A stretch of 64,000 nt of DNA. It comes from an uncultured Pseudomonadota bacterium (GTDB taxonomy: Bacteria > Myxococcota_A > UBA796 > UBA9615). The stretch covers positions 1 to 64,000 of the forward strand of contig CALAGR010000138.1 in assembly GCA_937891735.1 (NCBI GenBank), given 5' to 3'. Within the stretch, counting starts at the first letter, position 1, and every line of letters starts with the position of its first letter. Shown here one piece after another: positions 50,973-61,305 of this stretch. The notes under the pieces were generated by a model that worked only from the letters and a program-made list of their open reading frames with translations, did no database searches and was not told where the DNA came from. Made by a program: the position numbers and the translations under genes.

Positions 50973-52514
50973 CCGGTCGCGTCCCCCGGCTCGAGCCTGG
51001 ACAGGACCCCCTCGACCTGTTCGAGATCGCGGTTGCACACCACCCAGAGCGCTCGACCGACCGAGACCCGATCCAGGGCCGGGTTCGCCGCCATCTCCGA
51101 TTCGAGTGCTCGGGCCAGTGGCTCATCGGCGCAACGGGCTCCGCAGCGGTCTTCGTCGTACCCACCAAGCGCGAAGTCCAACCGGCGGGCGAACTGCTGC
51201 CTGCAATCCCCCAGGCGGGTCACCAGGCCCATGTCCTTGGCGGCTCGACCCTCGTCCACGATGCGATTCCAGAAGGGCAGCTCGTCGATGTCCAGGGAGT
51301 CCAGTCGGAGTTCGCGCGCCAGCCGTGCCCCGTCGTAGGGAGTCTGGCTCCACGTTGAGGGGGAGATCGCTCGGAGGCCATCAGCGATCCCGAACGCCAG
51401 CAGGAGCGCCCCACAGAGCCCTGCCGCCAGATGCACGGGTCGTTTCGGGCTGAGCCCCGCGACGGTCAAGGCCAGCAGCGAGGCATAGAACGCCTGGAGC
51501 AGGTACTCGGGCTTGGCCTGGCCGGAGATGACCGGGGCGGCAGCCCCGAGGGCGGCCCACACGACGGCGAAGCGGGCCACGCGCCGCAGAGGTCCGGCGT
51601 CCCCGAGTGCGACGCCCGCGCACAGAAGCACGGACCCGAGCGAGAGCAGCCGCGCCACGCTCTGAAGTCCTGGGGCTCCTCGCGGTGCGGCGGGCCAGGA
51701 CGACCGCGCGAGGCGCTCGATCCCACCGAGGATCGCCTGGGGGTCGGCGGAGAGCGCCGGAAGCGCGACGTCCGTGACGTCCCCAGCACCGGATCGCGCC
51801 AGCAGGGTCGCGAGGAACCCCACCCCGAGCCCGAGCAGGACCACTGCAATCGACCGGACTCGTACGGAGGGAGAGCCCTCCAGGAGCACGACGACGCCGA
51901 ACGCCAGGACCGCGGCGAGATTCAGTCGGTACAGGAAGAACCCGGCCGCGACCACGCACGTGAGGCCGATGAGCCGGCGGAGGTGCGCGCCTGGGGTGCG
52001 GCTCGCGGCCAGCGCGAGGAGCCACGGAACGGCCAGGAACTCGGTGTGGTTGCCGTAGGGCATCGACTGGAACGCGACGGCGAAGAACGGTGGGAAGACG
52101 ATCAGCGAGATGGCGGCGAGCGCGCCCCGCCCTCGACCGAGCCCAAAGCCCAGGTGGGCGGCGAGCACCAACAGGAGCGCCTCGAACCCCAGTCCGACAG
52201 CGTGGAGCGCGATGGTGGTCGGGCCAAACAGGAGGCTCGCGGGGACGGCGAGAAGGGAGATCAGGAGCGTGCCCTGAGCGTGATCGCCGTAGGCATAGAA
52301 GGCGTAGAAGTCGCTGACCGAACCAGGCCAGACGTCGCGCCCTGAGGCGAGATCGGCCGCGAGGTTCGCGAACTGGGCGAACTCGGGCGAGTACAAGAGC
52401 GGGGCGAGGGTGCGGAGCTGCAGCGTCCGGACGGCCACCAGCAGGACCACCCCGGCGGCGATCCACAGGAACTCCTGCCTGCGTCGCAGCCTGACCTCGT
52501 TCTCTGGCGTCATC
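50936..52514 (-). CDS. Polytopic membrane protein, glycosyltransferase-39-like
   Basis: Multi-TM; YSPEFAQFANLAADLASGRDVWPG; MPYGNHTEFLAVPWLL. Start chosen from the upstream TATCGT hexamer (longer ORF from 52543 possible). Confidence 0.6.
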
Positions 52515-52563
52515 GGCATCACGATACTGCTGCGCTCGCCCATCGGCCTGCGGCGGCGCCGGA

Positions 52564-54018
52564 CTACAGCGCGATCCGCATCCGCCTGACCGCCTCGACC
52601 AGCTCCTCCTCGTTCAGGGCGGCGTAACCCAGGCGCAGGTGCCGCGGGTCCTGACCCCGGAAGTGCAGCTCGCTGCCGATGCGGAAGACCACCCCGCGCT
52701 CCTCACATCGACGGTGCCACGCTGCGATGTCGATCGTGTCGTCGAGCACGCGCACCCAGAAGGCCAGCCCGCCGGGGGGCGGACTTGGCAGCAGCACGTC
52801 CCCCAGCTGGTCCGTCAGCGTCTCGGCGAGGGCCTGACGCCGTCCGCGGTACACCCGCCGGACCCGGCTGATGTGCCGGAGCACCGTGCCGTCGGCCAGC
52901 AGCTCCGCCATCGCCGCTTCGCTGATCTGGTCGCCCTGCCGGTCCACGACTCGCCGCACCCGCGCGATCGCCTCGATCACCGGCTGCGACGCGACCACGT
53001 AGCCCAGGCGCAGCCCCGGCGCGAGCACCTTGCTCATCGTTCCGACGTACACCACCACCCCCGCGCGGTCCGCCGCCGCCAGGGGCCGCACGGGCTGCCC
53101 CTCGAAGTGGAACTCGTTGTCGTAGTCGTCCTCGATCACCGCGAACCGGTGCTCCGTCGCCAGCCTCAGCAGGTGGGCCCGTCGGCCCGGTCCCAGCGCG
53201 GTCATGGTCGGATACTGGTGATGCGGCGTGACGTAGATCGCCCGGGGCGCACCGTGCTGTTCGATCCACCGCTCGACCGCCGCCACGCTCAGGCCGCCTT
53301 CGTCCACGGGCATGGGGACCACCGTCGCCCCTGTCGATCCGAGCGCCGCCCACGCCGGCGGGAACCCCATTTCCTCGACCAGCACCGTGTCGCCTCGCCG
53401 CACCAGCGCCTGCGCCGTGAGGAACAAGGCGTGCTGGGCCCCGCGGGTGACCACGATGCCCTCCTCGTCGGCGGCCAGTCCGCGCCGCGCCGCGAGCATC
53501 GCCGTGAGCTCCCGCCGCAACCTCTGCAGCCCGCGCGGATCGCCGTACGCCAGCACCTCCCGGGCCCGCCGAGGCGACGCCAGCACCCGCCGCCACGCCC
53601 GCCCCAGCAGATCGCCGGGCACGAGCCGCAGGTCCGGCTTGCCCGCCTCCAGCTCCAGCGCTCCTGCCGGCACGTCGCCGTAGCTGCCCACGAACGGAGG
53701 CAGGTCCACCGAAAAGCCCGCCTCGCCGGCCACTCGCGTCACCGCGGCTGTCGCGGGAAGCGGGGGCAGATCCGCCGTGACGAACGTGCCGCTGGAGGGC
53801 CGGGTGGCGATCCACCCCTGCGCCTCCAGCTCCTGCCACGCCGCGAGCACGGTGTTTCGATGCACGCCCAGGCTCTTCGCCACCGCGCGCGTGCCCGGAA
53901 GGCGGTCGCCCCGACGCAGCACGCCGGTCCTGACGTCCTCCTGGACGGCGCCCGCGATGTGCAGATAGACGGCGCCCTCAGTGGGCCGCTCCAGGTGGAT
54001 CCTCGGTGTCCAGGCCAT
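52564..54018 (-). CDS. PdxR/MocR-family transcriptional regulator (GntR HTH + aminotransferase-like)
   Basis: VRTGVLRRGDRLPGTRAVAKSLGVHRNTVLAAWQELEAQGWI; VTPHHQYPTMTALGPGRRAHLL; VVYVGTMSKVLAPGLRLGYVV. Confidence 0.93.
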   Translation of the reverse strand: MAWTPRIHLERPTEGAVYLHIAGAVQEDVRTGVLRRGDRLPGTRAVAKSLGVHRNTVLAAWQELEAQGWIATRPSSGTFVTADLPPLPATAAVTRVAGEAGFSVDLPPFVGSYGDVPAGALELEAGKPDLRLVPGDLLGRAWRRVLASPRRAREVLAYGDPRGLQRLRRELTAMLAARRGLAADEEGIVVTRGAQHALFLTAQALVRRGDTVLVEEMGFPPAWAALGSTGATVVPMPVDEGGLSVAAVERWIEQHGAPRAIYVTPHHQYPTMTALGPGRRAHLLRLATEHRFAVIEDDYDNEFHFEGQPVRPLAAADRAGVVVYVGTMSKVLAPGLRLGYVVASQPVIEAIARVRRVVDRQGDQISEAAMAELLADGTVLRHISRVRRVYRGRRQALAETLTDQLGDVLLPSPPPGGLAFWVRVLDDTIDIAAWHRRCEERGVVFRIGSELHFRGQDPRHLRLGYAALNEEELVEAVRRMRIAL

Positions 54019-54087
54019 GAATCCGGACTAGCACAGTTTGGTGAGCTGGATCTTCTTGACGATCCGGATCCGTTTCACCATGCGTCC

Positions 54088-54594
54088 ATGATCACCATCT
54101 CCACCCACTCTCCCGCGACCGCTCACCCCCTCCTTCGGCCCCACCTGCAGGCGCTCGCGCAGGAGGTCGAGGCCCTCGTCAGCGATGTGTACTGGAACCG
54201 GACCCACGAGCCGGGCCGCATGGCCGCCGCCCACCTCGGCTCCAGCGCCTGGGTCCTCGCCCACGAGCGCGACCGCATCGTCGGCACCGCCCGAGCGATC
54301 AGCGACGGAGCCAAGTGTGCGTGGGTCTACGACGTCGTCGTGGCGGAGCATCTGCGCGGCGAGGGCGTCGGCACCCGGCTCATGAGCGCCCTGCTGGCCC
54401 ACGACACAATGACGGGCGTGCGCTGGGTGCACCTGTCCACGCGCGACGCCGATCCCTTCTACGCGCGCCTGGGCTTCGGCCTCAGCGAGGAGGTGTGCCG
54501 GGTCCCCTGGCGCCGCGTCGCCATGAGCCTGGACCGGGGCCGGGTACCCTTTGCGGCGTGGGACGATCCTGGCCGCTCGCCGCTTGCCTCCTGA
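54088..54594 (+). CDS. GNAT-family N-acetyltransferase
   Basis: WVYDVVVAEHLRGEGVGTRLMSALLAHDTMTGVRWVHLSTRDADPFYARLGF. Confidence 0.88.
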   Translation: MITISTHSPATAHPLLRPHLQALAQEVEALVSDVYWNRTHEPGRMAAAHLGSSAWVLAHERDRIVGTARAISDGAKCAWVYDVVVAEHLRGEGVGTRLMSALLAHDTMTGVRWVHLSTRDADPFYARLGFGLSEEVCRVPWRRVAMSLDRGRVPFAAWDDPGRSPLAS

Positions 54595-56645
54595 GCCTGC
54601 TGGTCTCGCCGGTCCTGGCCAACGAGACGGTCGGCCTGCTCAACCAGCCGAGCCTGCCACCGGTGGAGCGCCAGGCCCTCGTCTCCGACCTGTGCGATGC
54701 CGAGGCCGCCCCGGTGGCGCTGATCGAGGAACTCGCCCTGGATCCCTCCTCCCTCCGCGAAGCGCGCATCAGCGCCGCCCGGATCGCCGCCTGCCATGAC
54801 GATCCCGCGCTCGTGCCGGTGCTCTGGCAGGCGTTCCTGGAGAGCAAGCTCGACGTCGCCATCCACGATCCCGACATCTTCGAGCGGCACCTGCGCACGC
54901 TCCAGCGCCTTCCCCGAGAGCAGGTCGACGCGGCCCTCCTCGCCGCCGATCCGGACCCCATCGTCGACCTCGCCTGGAACCACCTGCTCGGCACCTGGCT
55001 GTCGCCCATCGCGGAGCAGGCGGGCGAGGCCGAGGCCGTACTGGCACGCCAGGATCCCCAGGCCCGGGCCCGCGCCGCGGACGTCGTGCGCGCGTGGATC
55101 GTCGAGCTCCTGCAGGACCCCGATGGCCTCGTGCGCCTGCAGACGGACAGCGGCGATGCGGCCTTCGATCTGCTCGACCGCGTGGCCGCCGTGCTGGTCG
55201 CCGAGCTGATCCGGGCCGGCTCGGACGCCGAGGTGCGCATGGCCCTGGAGCTGATCCGGCAGCGCGTGCCCAACGGTCCGCGGATCCGGGATGCCATCCA
55301 GGCCCGCCTCCAGGTCACCACCGATCCCGCGCTCCCCGCGCTCGCCGCCGACCTGCCGGAGCTGCCGGCGTTCCGCCTGCGCCGGGGCGCGATGCTGTAC
55401 CCCGTGCAGGCGCCGATCCGGGTGCCGCCGCCGGGTCGGTCCTTCGCGGTGGACGCGCGCGCCGAGGCCAGCCCCGAGGCGACGGTCCGGCTGCCCTTGT
55501 TTGCCCTGCTCGGGGCCATGGCCGTCCTGTCCCTCGGGCTGTGGCTGCTGCTGCTGCGCCTGCTGCCTTCCCGTCGGAGCCTGCTGTTTCGCCTGGGCGC
55601 CCTCGCGCTGGCGCCGCTGGGTCTGCTGGTGTTGGAGGGCCTGCTCGCGCTGCTCGGATACCACCCGCTGATCGCCCAGCGCCCCAGCTTCGATCCGACC
55701 CGGGCGCCCCGCCTCATCAGCGAGCAGGTCGACCTCGACGACGGCGATCCGGCGGTGCGCATCACGGACCCGGAGGCCCGCTACGCGCTCTTCTCCTCCC
55801 GCGCCCGGCGCCCGCGCGTGGTGACGTTCGGGGGCTCGTCGGCGCACGGAACCCACTACCTCGCCGAGGAGACGTTCTCGTCCCTGCTGCAGGAGCGGAT
55901 CCCCGGGGTGGAGGTCATCAACGCGGGGCTTGGCGGCGTGCTGTCCGACCAGGTCGCCTTCCTCGCCTTCGAGGCGCTGGACCGCTGGGACCCGGACCTG
56001 CTGATCCTGTACCTGGGCAACAACGACCTGGAGCACCTGCATCGGCAGGTCGCCTTCCGGGCGTTCGATGCGGACAACCTGTACGCCCGCTACATCGTCG
56101 ATCGCCTGCGCGTCGCGCGCCTGCTGCGCGCTGCCCTCCCCCGGCCCGCGCTGGACCGAGCCGCCGACGCAGGCGAGGACGCAGCGATGTTGTCCCCCAT
56201 GGACGACGACCCCGCCGGGCGTCCGGCCGTGGCGCGGCTCGCCCGGTGGAGTGCCACGTGGAACGTCGTGCGCGTCGCCTCCCGGGCCAGGGCCCAGGGG
56301 GTGCAGGTGCTGTTGGTGGTGCAGGGGCAGAACGGCGAGGCCTGTCCGCTGCTGCCCGAGCAGATCACGCCGGACTGCTTCCCCCAGGAGCTGCGCAGGA
56401 TCGCCGTGGACGCGGCGGCCGTCACCGACTCGGTCGTGGTGGATGGGGCCGGCGCCCTGCGCGCCCACGCGGCCGGGGACTGGGGTGATGCGCCCACCGG
56501 CGCCGAGGGGATCGCCGGCTACCCCTACTACTGGGACACCGTGCACCCCACGCGGCTGGGCCACGCCGTGTTGGCCGCGGCCATCGCCCCCGAAGTGGCG
56601 CGCCTCCTGGGCCTGAGCCCTGGGAGCCCCGAGCCGTCGCCCTGA
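54558..56645 (+). CDS. Membrane-anchored protein with C-terminal SGNH/GDSL-hydrolase fold
   Basis: VGRSWPLAACLLSLLVSPVLA; central TM helices; VTFGGSSAHGTHYLAEETFSSLLQ; LILYLGNNDLEH; TVHPTRLGHAVLA. Confidence 0.75.
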   Translation: MGRSWPLAACLLSLLVSPVLANETVGLLNQPSLPPVERQALVSDLCDAEAAPVALIEELALDPSSLREARISAARIAACHDDPALVPVLWQAFLESKLDVAIHDPDIFERHLRTLQRLPREQVDAALLAADPDPIVDLAWNHLLGTWLSPIAEQAGEAEAVLARQDPQARARAADVVRAWIVELLQDPDGLVRLQTDSGDAAFDLLDRVAAVLVAELIRAGSDAEVRMALELIRQRVPNGPRIRDAIQARLQVTTDPALPALAADLPELPAFRLRRGAMLYPVQAPIRVPPPGRSFAVDARAEASPEATVRLPLFALLGAMAVLSLGLWLLLLRLLPSRRSLLFRLGALALAPLGLLVLEGLLALLGYHPLIAQRPSFDPTRAPRLISEQVDLDDGDPAVRITDPEARYALFSSRARRPRVVTFGGSSAHGTHYLAEETFSSLLQERIPGVEVINAGLGGVLSDQVAFLAFEALDRWDPDLLILYLGNNDLEHLHRQVAFRAFDADNLYARYIVDRLRVARLLRAALPRPALDRAADAGEDAAMLSPMDDDPAGRPAVARLARWSATWNVVRVASRARAQGVQVLLVVQGQNGEACPLLPEQITPDCFPQELRRIAVDAAAVTDSVVVDGAGALRAHAAGDWGDAPTGAEGIAGYPYYWDTVHPTRLGHAVLAAAIAPEVARLLGLSPGSPEPSP

Positions 56646-58067
56646 CTAGCCGCGCCGGGTGGCGTGTCCGGCGAGCACGTCGGTGATGCAGCAGGTCAGC
56701 TTCTTGGCGTAGGGCACGTGCAGGAACTCGTTGGGTCCGTGCGCGTTGCTGTTCGGCCCGAGCACGCCCGTCACCACGAACTGCGCGTCGGGGAACTTCG
56801 CGTTGAGCATGCCCATGAAGGGGATGGAGCCGCCCTCGCCCATGTGCAGGCAGGGCTTGCCGTAGTAGGTGATCGAGGCCTCGTCCAGCGTCTGCTCCAG
56901 CCACGGGGCCAGGGGCGGGGCGTTCCACCCGCCCGCCACATCGCTAAAGTCGCCGATGACCTGTGCGTTGTAGGGGATGTCGTCCCGGAACAGCGCGGTC
57001 AGCACCTCGCCCGCGGCCTCGCCGCTCACGGTGGGCGGCAGGCGCAGCGACAGCTTCAGCTTCGTGTGGGGCCGCAGCACGCTGCCGGCGTCGCTCGTGG
57101 AGGGCACGCCGTCGATGCCGGTGATGGACAGCGCAGGGCGCCAGGTGCGGTTGAGCACGCACTCCGTCGGATCCTCGCTGGTGGGCTGCATTTCCCCGGC
57201 CCAGGGGAAGCGCTGGTGCACCGCTGCGCCCAGGGTCTCGCCCGCGCGCGCCGCCTGGCGCCGCCGGTCTTCGGGGATCTCGGCCCACAGGGCCTCGGGC
57301 AGGATCCGTCCCGTGTCCGGATCCTCCAGCCGGGACAGGAGGTTTCGCGCGATCCGGAAGCTGCTCGCCACCACGCCGGATGCGTCGCCGCTGTGCACGC
57401 CCTGGGTGAGCACGTTCACGTCCAGCGTGCCGCCGAGGATCCCGCGCAGCGAGGTCGTCGACCACATCTGCTCGAAGTTGCCGGCGCCGCTGTCCAGACA
57501 CACCACCAGATCCGGGGTGCCGATAACGTCCTTGAAGTGGTCCACGTACGCCGGCAGATCCGGCGAGCCGGACTCCTCGCAGAACTCGATCATCACCACG
57601 ATCCGCGAACGGGCCACGCCCTGCTCCGCGAGGGCGAGCAGCGAGCACACCGAAGCGAACAGGGCGTACCCGTCGTCGGCGCCGCCACGGCCGTACAGCT
57701 TGCCGTCCTCGTACTTGGGCTTCCAGGGGCCCAGATCCTCGCGCCAGCCGGTCATCTCGGGCTGCTTGTCGAGGTGTCCGTACATCAACACCGTGCCCTC
57801 GACCCCGCCCACGGCCGGCACGTCGAGCAGGATCAAGGGCGTGCGCCCCGGCAGTCGCCCCACCTCCACCTGCATTCCGGCGACCGGGTGGGCCCGCAGC
57901 CACGCCAGGGCCAGCTGCAGCGCAGCCTCCATGTGGCCGTTCGCCTCCCAGTTCGCGTCGTACGCGGGGGACTTGTTGGGGATGCGGATGTAGTCGGTGA
58001 TCGTCGGGACGATGTGCTCGTCCCAGAAGGCTCCGACGAAGGCGGCGGTGGCTGTGGGATCGGTCAT
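56646..58067 (-). CDS. M20-family metallopeptidase/dipeptidase
   Basis: VLMYGHLDKQPEMTGWREDLGPWKPKYEDGKLYGRGGADDGYA; VMIEFCEESGSPDL; MGEGGSIPF. Confidence 0.92.
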   Translation of the reverse strand: MTDPTATAAFVGAFWDEHIVPTITDYIRIPNKSPAYDANWEANGHMEAALQLALAWLRAHPVAGMQVEVGRLPGRTPLILLDVPAVGGVEGTVLMYGHLDKQPEMTGWREDLGPWKPKYEDGKLYGRGGADDGYALFASVCSLLALAEQGVARSRIVVMIEFCEESGSPDLPAYVDHFKDVIGTPDLVVCLDSGAGNFEQMWSTTSLRGILGGTLDVNVLTQGVHSGDASGVVASSFRIARNLLSRLEDPDTGRILPEALWAEIPEDRRRQAARAGETLGAAVHQRFPWAGEMQPTSEDPTECVLNRTWRPALSITGIDGVPSTSDAGSVLRPHTKLKLSLRLPPTVSGEAAGEVLTALFRDDIPYNAQVIGDFSDVAGGWNAPPLAPWLEQTLDEASITYYGKPCLHMGEGGSIPFMGMLNAKFPDAQFVVTGVLGPNSNAHGPNEFLHVPYAKKLTCCITDVLAGHATRRG

Positions 58068-58125
58068 GACCGCGGAGTGTATAGGCCGAGCGCGATGGTA
58101 GTCTCGCCGCCTCCGGGGAGGCGAC

Positions 58126-60219
58126 ATGACGAACGAAGACGAACAGACCCTGCTCGAGAAGCTGGTCGCCGCAAGCGGCGATCCGGAGAACATCCCGTCC
58201 GCCGTGATGCAGGCCTACCGGGCCGGTCGCATGGACGCCGCGCGCAGTCTCCTGCTCAAGCACAGCAAGAACGAGCGAAACGGCGTGCGCAAGGCGTTTC
58301 AGGAGCAGGTCCTGCGCGAGCTGCGCTACTGGGTCAAGCCGGCGAAGGCGCCCACGATGTACACGCTCAACGGTGTGGGCTCGATGCTGTACGGCAGCTA
58401 TCAGAAGGGCGAAGACGGCCTGCACATCGCCACGCTGTGGTTCACGATCCTGTTCGTCCCGTTCTTCCCGATCAGCGCCTACCTGTGCGCGAAGGCGGAA
58501 GAGGGCGGGTACTACTTCTTCGGCAAGGCGCCGCTTCCCCCCGTCGCTCGCTTCATGCGCGGCCTCGTGGGCGCAGGCGTCCTGGGCTCGATCCTGGTCG
58601 CGCTGTTCGGCTCGTTCATGGCGACCACCCGGACCGACGTCATCGCCTACAACGGCTTCGACGTGGACATCGAGGTGGCCGTCGGGGAGGACACCGCGAC
58701 CCTGCCGCCGCACAGCGATCACACGTTCCGGCGCGTGCCCGCCGAGGCGTTGATGGTCAGCGCGAGCGCGAACGGCAAGGAGATCGAGGCGCTGGAGGCC
58801 GACCTGAACGGGACCAGCGGCGACACCGTGCTCTACAACGTGGGCAGCCGGGGCGTGCACGAGAAGCTCTGGGTGCGGTACGGCGCTGGCGATCCGCCGG
58901 ACGGCGACCTGATCAGCGGTGGACCCATCATCGTGCTCGACGAGATCGACTACCCCTTCACCGAAGCGCCCGAAGAGAAGCAGGTCGTCGAAGGGGGCAC
59001 GATCGACAACACGGTGCTCGAGTCCCTCGATGAGGAGATCCCGGTCGTCAGCCTGCTGATGCTGCTCATCGAAGAGGACCGCCGCGACGATGGTCTGGCG
59101 ATGATGGCCTCGGAGCTCAAGGTGAATCCGGACGCGGCCTTGTACGCTGGCTGGGTCACGGACATGGCCCTGGGCGGCGACGCGCAGGCCGGCAAGGAGT
59201 GGCTCCGGCCGATCCTCGACACGCAGCCCGACTCCCTGGATCTGCACCGCGCCTGGCAGGAGCTGCACACCCCCGCCGAGCAGGAGGCCCTGCAGAGCGA
59301 GTACCGCGCGCGCATGGAGGCCGCGCCCGGGTCCGCGGACGCGATCTACCTGTTCGCCCGCCTGCTCGACGCCCGCAAGCCCGACACGCTGGCGCTCCTG
59401 GAGAAGGCCGTCGCGTTGGACGCCCAGCACGCCCGCGCGTGGGGGGCGCTCGGCTGGAACCGCGCCATCGCTGGCGACTACCCCGGCGCGCTGGCCGCGT
59501 ACCACACCCAGGTCGAGCTGAGCCCCGACGAGTTCACGGGGATCCAGGGGGAGCTCGTGCGCTTGACCGGTCTGAACGGCGCCTCCCTGGACGAGCAGCT
59601 GGCGGTCGCCGACCAGGGCATGGACGAAGGTGAGCCCTCCTGGCTCGGCACGCACATGCGGATCGCCGCGCGCCCCTCCAAGGCCGACCAGCTCATCGAG
59701 GACTGGGTCGCCGGGGACGAGGTGGACGTGTACGTGCTGGCCGACATGATGATCACCGCGGGTCGCCTGGACACGGCCCGGGAGTACATCGCCGGCTCCG
59801 AGGATCGGCTCTCCGTCGACAACCTCGCCCTCCAGGTGCCGCTGCGGCTGGCGGTCAGCGATGGCGCCACAGACGCGGACCGGGCGTTGGTCTCGGCGAT
59901 CCTCTCGGGCGACGAGCTGCCGTCGATGAGCGAGGAATTTCAGCTCCTGGCGCTGTCCTTCGCGCGCAAGAACGGCCTCGATGCGGCCGGGGCCATCGAA
60001 GCGCAGCTCCAGTCGAGCGACCTCGTGACCGTCATCCCGTCGCTGGCAGGGGGCGTGGACGTGCAGGCCACCGACGACGCCCTCGGGGCGCTCGGGTTGC
60101 GCCAGCATGCGGCGGCCGCTGGGGCCATCGCCTACTCCTCGACGGGAGCGGCGCGTGACCGGTGGCGGGCCCAGGCGCGCAAGCTGGGCACCGCGGACGA
60201 GCTGCCGTCCTGGAGGTAG
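58126..60219 (+). CDS. Hypothetical membrane protein with TPR-like region
   Basis: TM segments LWFTILFVPFFPISAYLC and GLVGAGVLGSILVALFGSFM; TPR-like C-terminal half; SD GGGGAGG. Confidence 0.65.
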   Translation: MTNEDEQTLLEKLVAASGDPENIPSAVMQAYRAGRMDAARSLLLKHSKNERNGVRKAFQEQVLRELRYWVKPAKAPTMYTLNGVGSMLYGSYQKGEDGLHIATLWFTILFVPFFPISAYLCAKAEEGGYYFFGKAPLPPVARFMRGLVGAGVLGSILVALFGSFMATTRTDVIAYNGFDVDIEVAVGEDTATLPPHSDHTFRRVPAEALMVSASANGKEIEALEADLNGTSGDTVLYNVGSRGVHEKLWVRYGAGDPPDGDLISGGPIIVLDEIDYPFTEAPEEKQVVEGGTIDNTVLESLDEEIPVVSLLMLLIEEDRRDDGLAMMASELKVNPDAALYAGWVTDMALGGDAQAGKEWLRPILDTQPDSLDLHRAWQELHTPAEQEALQSEYRARMEAAPGSADAIYLFARLLDARKPDTLALLEKAVALDAQHARAWGALGWNRAIAGDYPGALAAYHTQVELSPDEFTGIQGELVRLTGLNGASLDEQLAVADQGMDEGEPSWLGTHMRIAARPSKADQLIEDWVAGDEVDVYVLADMMITAGRLDTAREYIAGSEDRLSVDNLALQVPLRLAVSDGATDADRALVSAILSGDELPSMSEEFQLLALSFARKNGLDAAGAIEAQLQSSDLVTVIPSLAGGVDVQATDDALGALGLRQHAAAAGAIAYSSTGAARDRWRAQARKLGTADELPSWR

Positions 60220-60220
60220 C

Positions 60221-60595
60221 TCAGCCCCGGGTGGAGGCGCCGCTCCGGCGCAGCACGAGGGGGTACTCCACGTCGGCGACGGAGCCGGCGGGCTCGACGT
60301 TCCAGTTCAGCGTCAGGAGGCCGTCCAGGGCCGAGTCCTGCTCGAGCGCGCGCTCGTAGCACGCCCTGACCCGCGGCATCTGGCGCCGGATCGCGGTGAG
60401 CACCGCGTCGGGCTTGAGCTCGCGACGGGGCACGCGGGCCTCCTTGCTGCGGGACGGGCTGGCCATCGAGGTAGCCTTGGGGGGCGCTGCGGGCGGCTTC
60501 GGCAGGGGTCTGGGCGGGGCCGCCTGACCAGGGCAGCACCCCGCGGCGAGCAGGGTGACGGCGAGGGGGAAGGCGAAGACAATGCGGTTGCTCAT
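60221..60595 (-). CDS. AgmX/PglI C-terminal-domain-like lipoprotein (shortened domain)
   Basis: LLAAGCCPGQ lipobox; AVLTAIRRQMPRVRACYERALEQDSALDGLLTLNWNVEPAGSV. Confidence 0.65.
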   Translation of the reverse strand: MSNRIVFAFPLAVTLLAAGCCPGQAAPPRPLPKPPAAPPKATSMASPSRSKEARVPRRELKPDAVLTAIRRQMPRVRACYERALEQDSALDGLLTLNWNVEPAGSVADVEYPLVLRRSGASTRG

Positions 60596-60719
60596 GACGA
60601 TCTCCAGGGCGGTTGCCTCCTCTCATCGCAAGCCGCGTGCCAGCCACCTCCCATGGGGGCGAGCATGCCGTCAGGCACTGGCTGATCGGCACACGTTCGT
60701 GCGGGCCGGGGCCGGCTTC

Positions 60720-61169
60720 GTGTGGTTGCTCGGACGTTCACGGACGTCCGCGCTGTGTCTGCTGGTGGTGTTGCTGGGGTGCCGGTCCGAGCCGGCGGCC
60801 GACGACGACGCCCGGAGTGCGCCCAAGGCCGTGATCGGCGCGGCGGCCACGGGTTCGGTGATCGACCCCGCCGCCGTGTTCCCCGGGTCCTGGGCCTGCC
60901 CGGACTCGTCTGCGGTGTGGCAGCTCGGTGCGGCGGGCGGGGCGATGTCCGTGGCTGGCGTGGATGTGCGGGACGGCGAGGCCTTCGAGGTCGGCGAGGT
61001 GACCTGGGACGGAGGCTCCGTGCTGCGCTTCAGCGCCCGGATGCCGTCCACGGACTGGACAGTGGTGTCCACGCTGCGGGTGCTGGACAGGAACACGCTG
61101 AAGGCCGAGCGGGACGGGGCCGCGCCCTGGTCCTGCGTGCTGAGCCGGACCGCCGACCCCGCGCAGTGA
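60720..61169 (+). CDS. Small hypothetical lipoprotein
   Basis: GTG start; SALCLLVVLLGCRSEPAADDDAR. Confidence 0.55.
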   Translation: MWLLGRSRTSALCLLVVLLGCRSEPAADDDARSAPKAVIGAAATGSVIDPAAVFPGSWACPDSSAVWQLGAAGGAMSVAGVDVRDGEAFEVGEVTWDGGSVLRFSARMPSTDWTVVSTLRVLDRNTLKAERDGAAPWSCVLSRTADPAQ

Positions 61170-61305
61170 AGGGGTGGCGGCGCGCGTAGGCGCCCCTCAA
61201 CGGCGAAAGTGCCCCCCAACGCGCGCAGCGTTGAGAGCTCCCCCCGGTTCCGTGGCATCTTGCCGGCCGCGCTCGGCGGCGTCGCCATCCCCCAGGCCGG
61301 CGGAC

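Noticed and set aside
56944-60108. 1054-aa minus-strand ORF
   Set aside because: Shadow ORF antisense to 58126-60219 and out of frame with the M20 peptidase; no recognisable domain.
61200-61260. CAACGC-GCGCA-GCGTTG hairpin downstream of the GT2 gene
   Set aside because: Short stem in a GC-rich spacer with no T-run; too weak to call a terminator.
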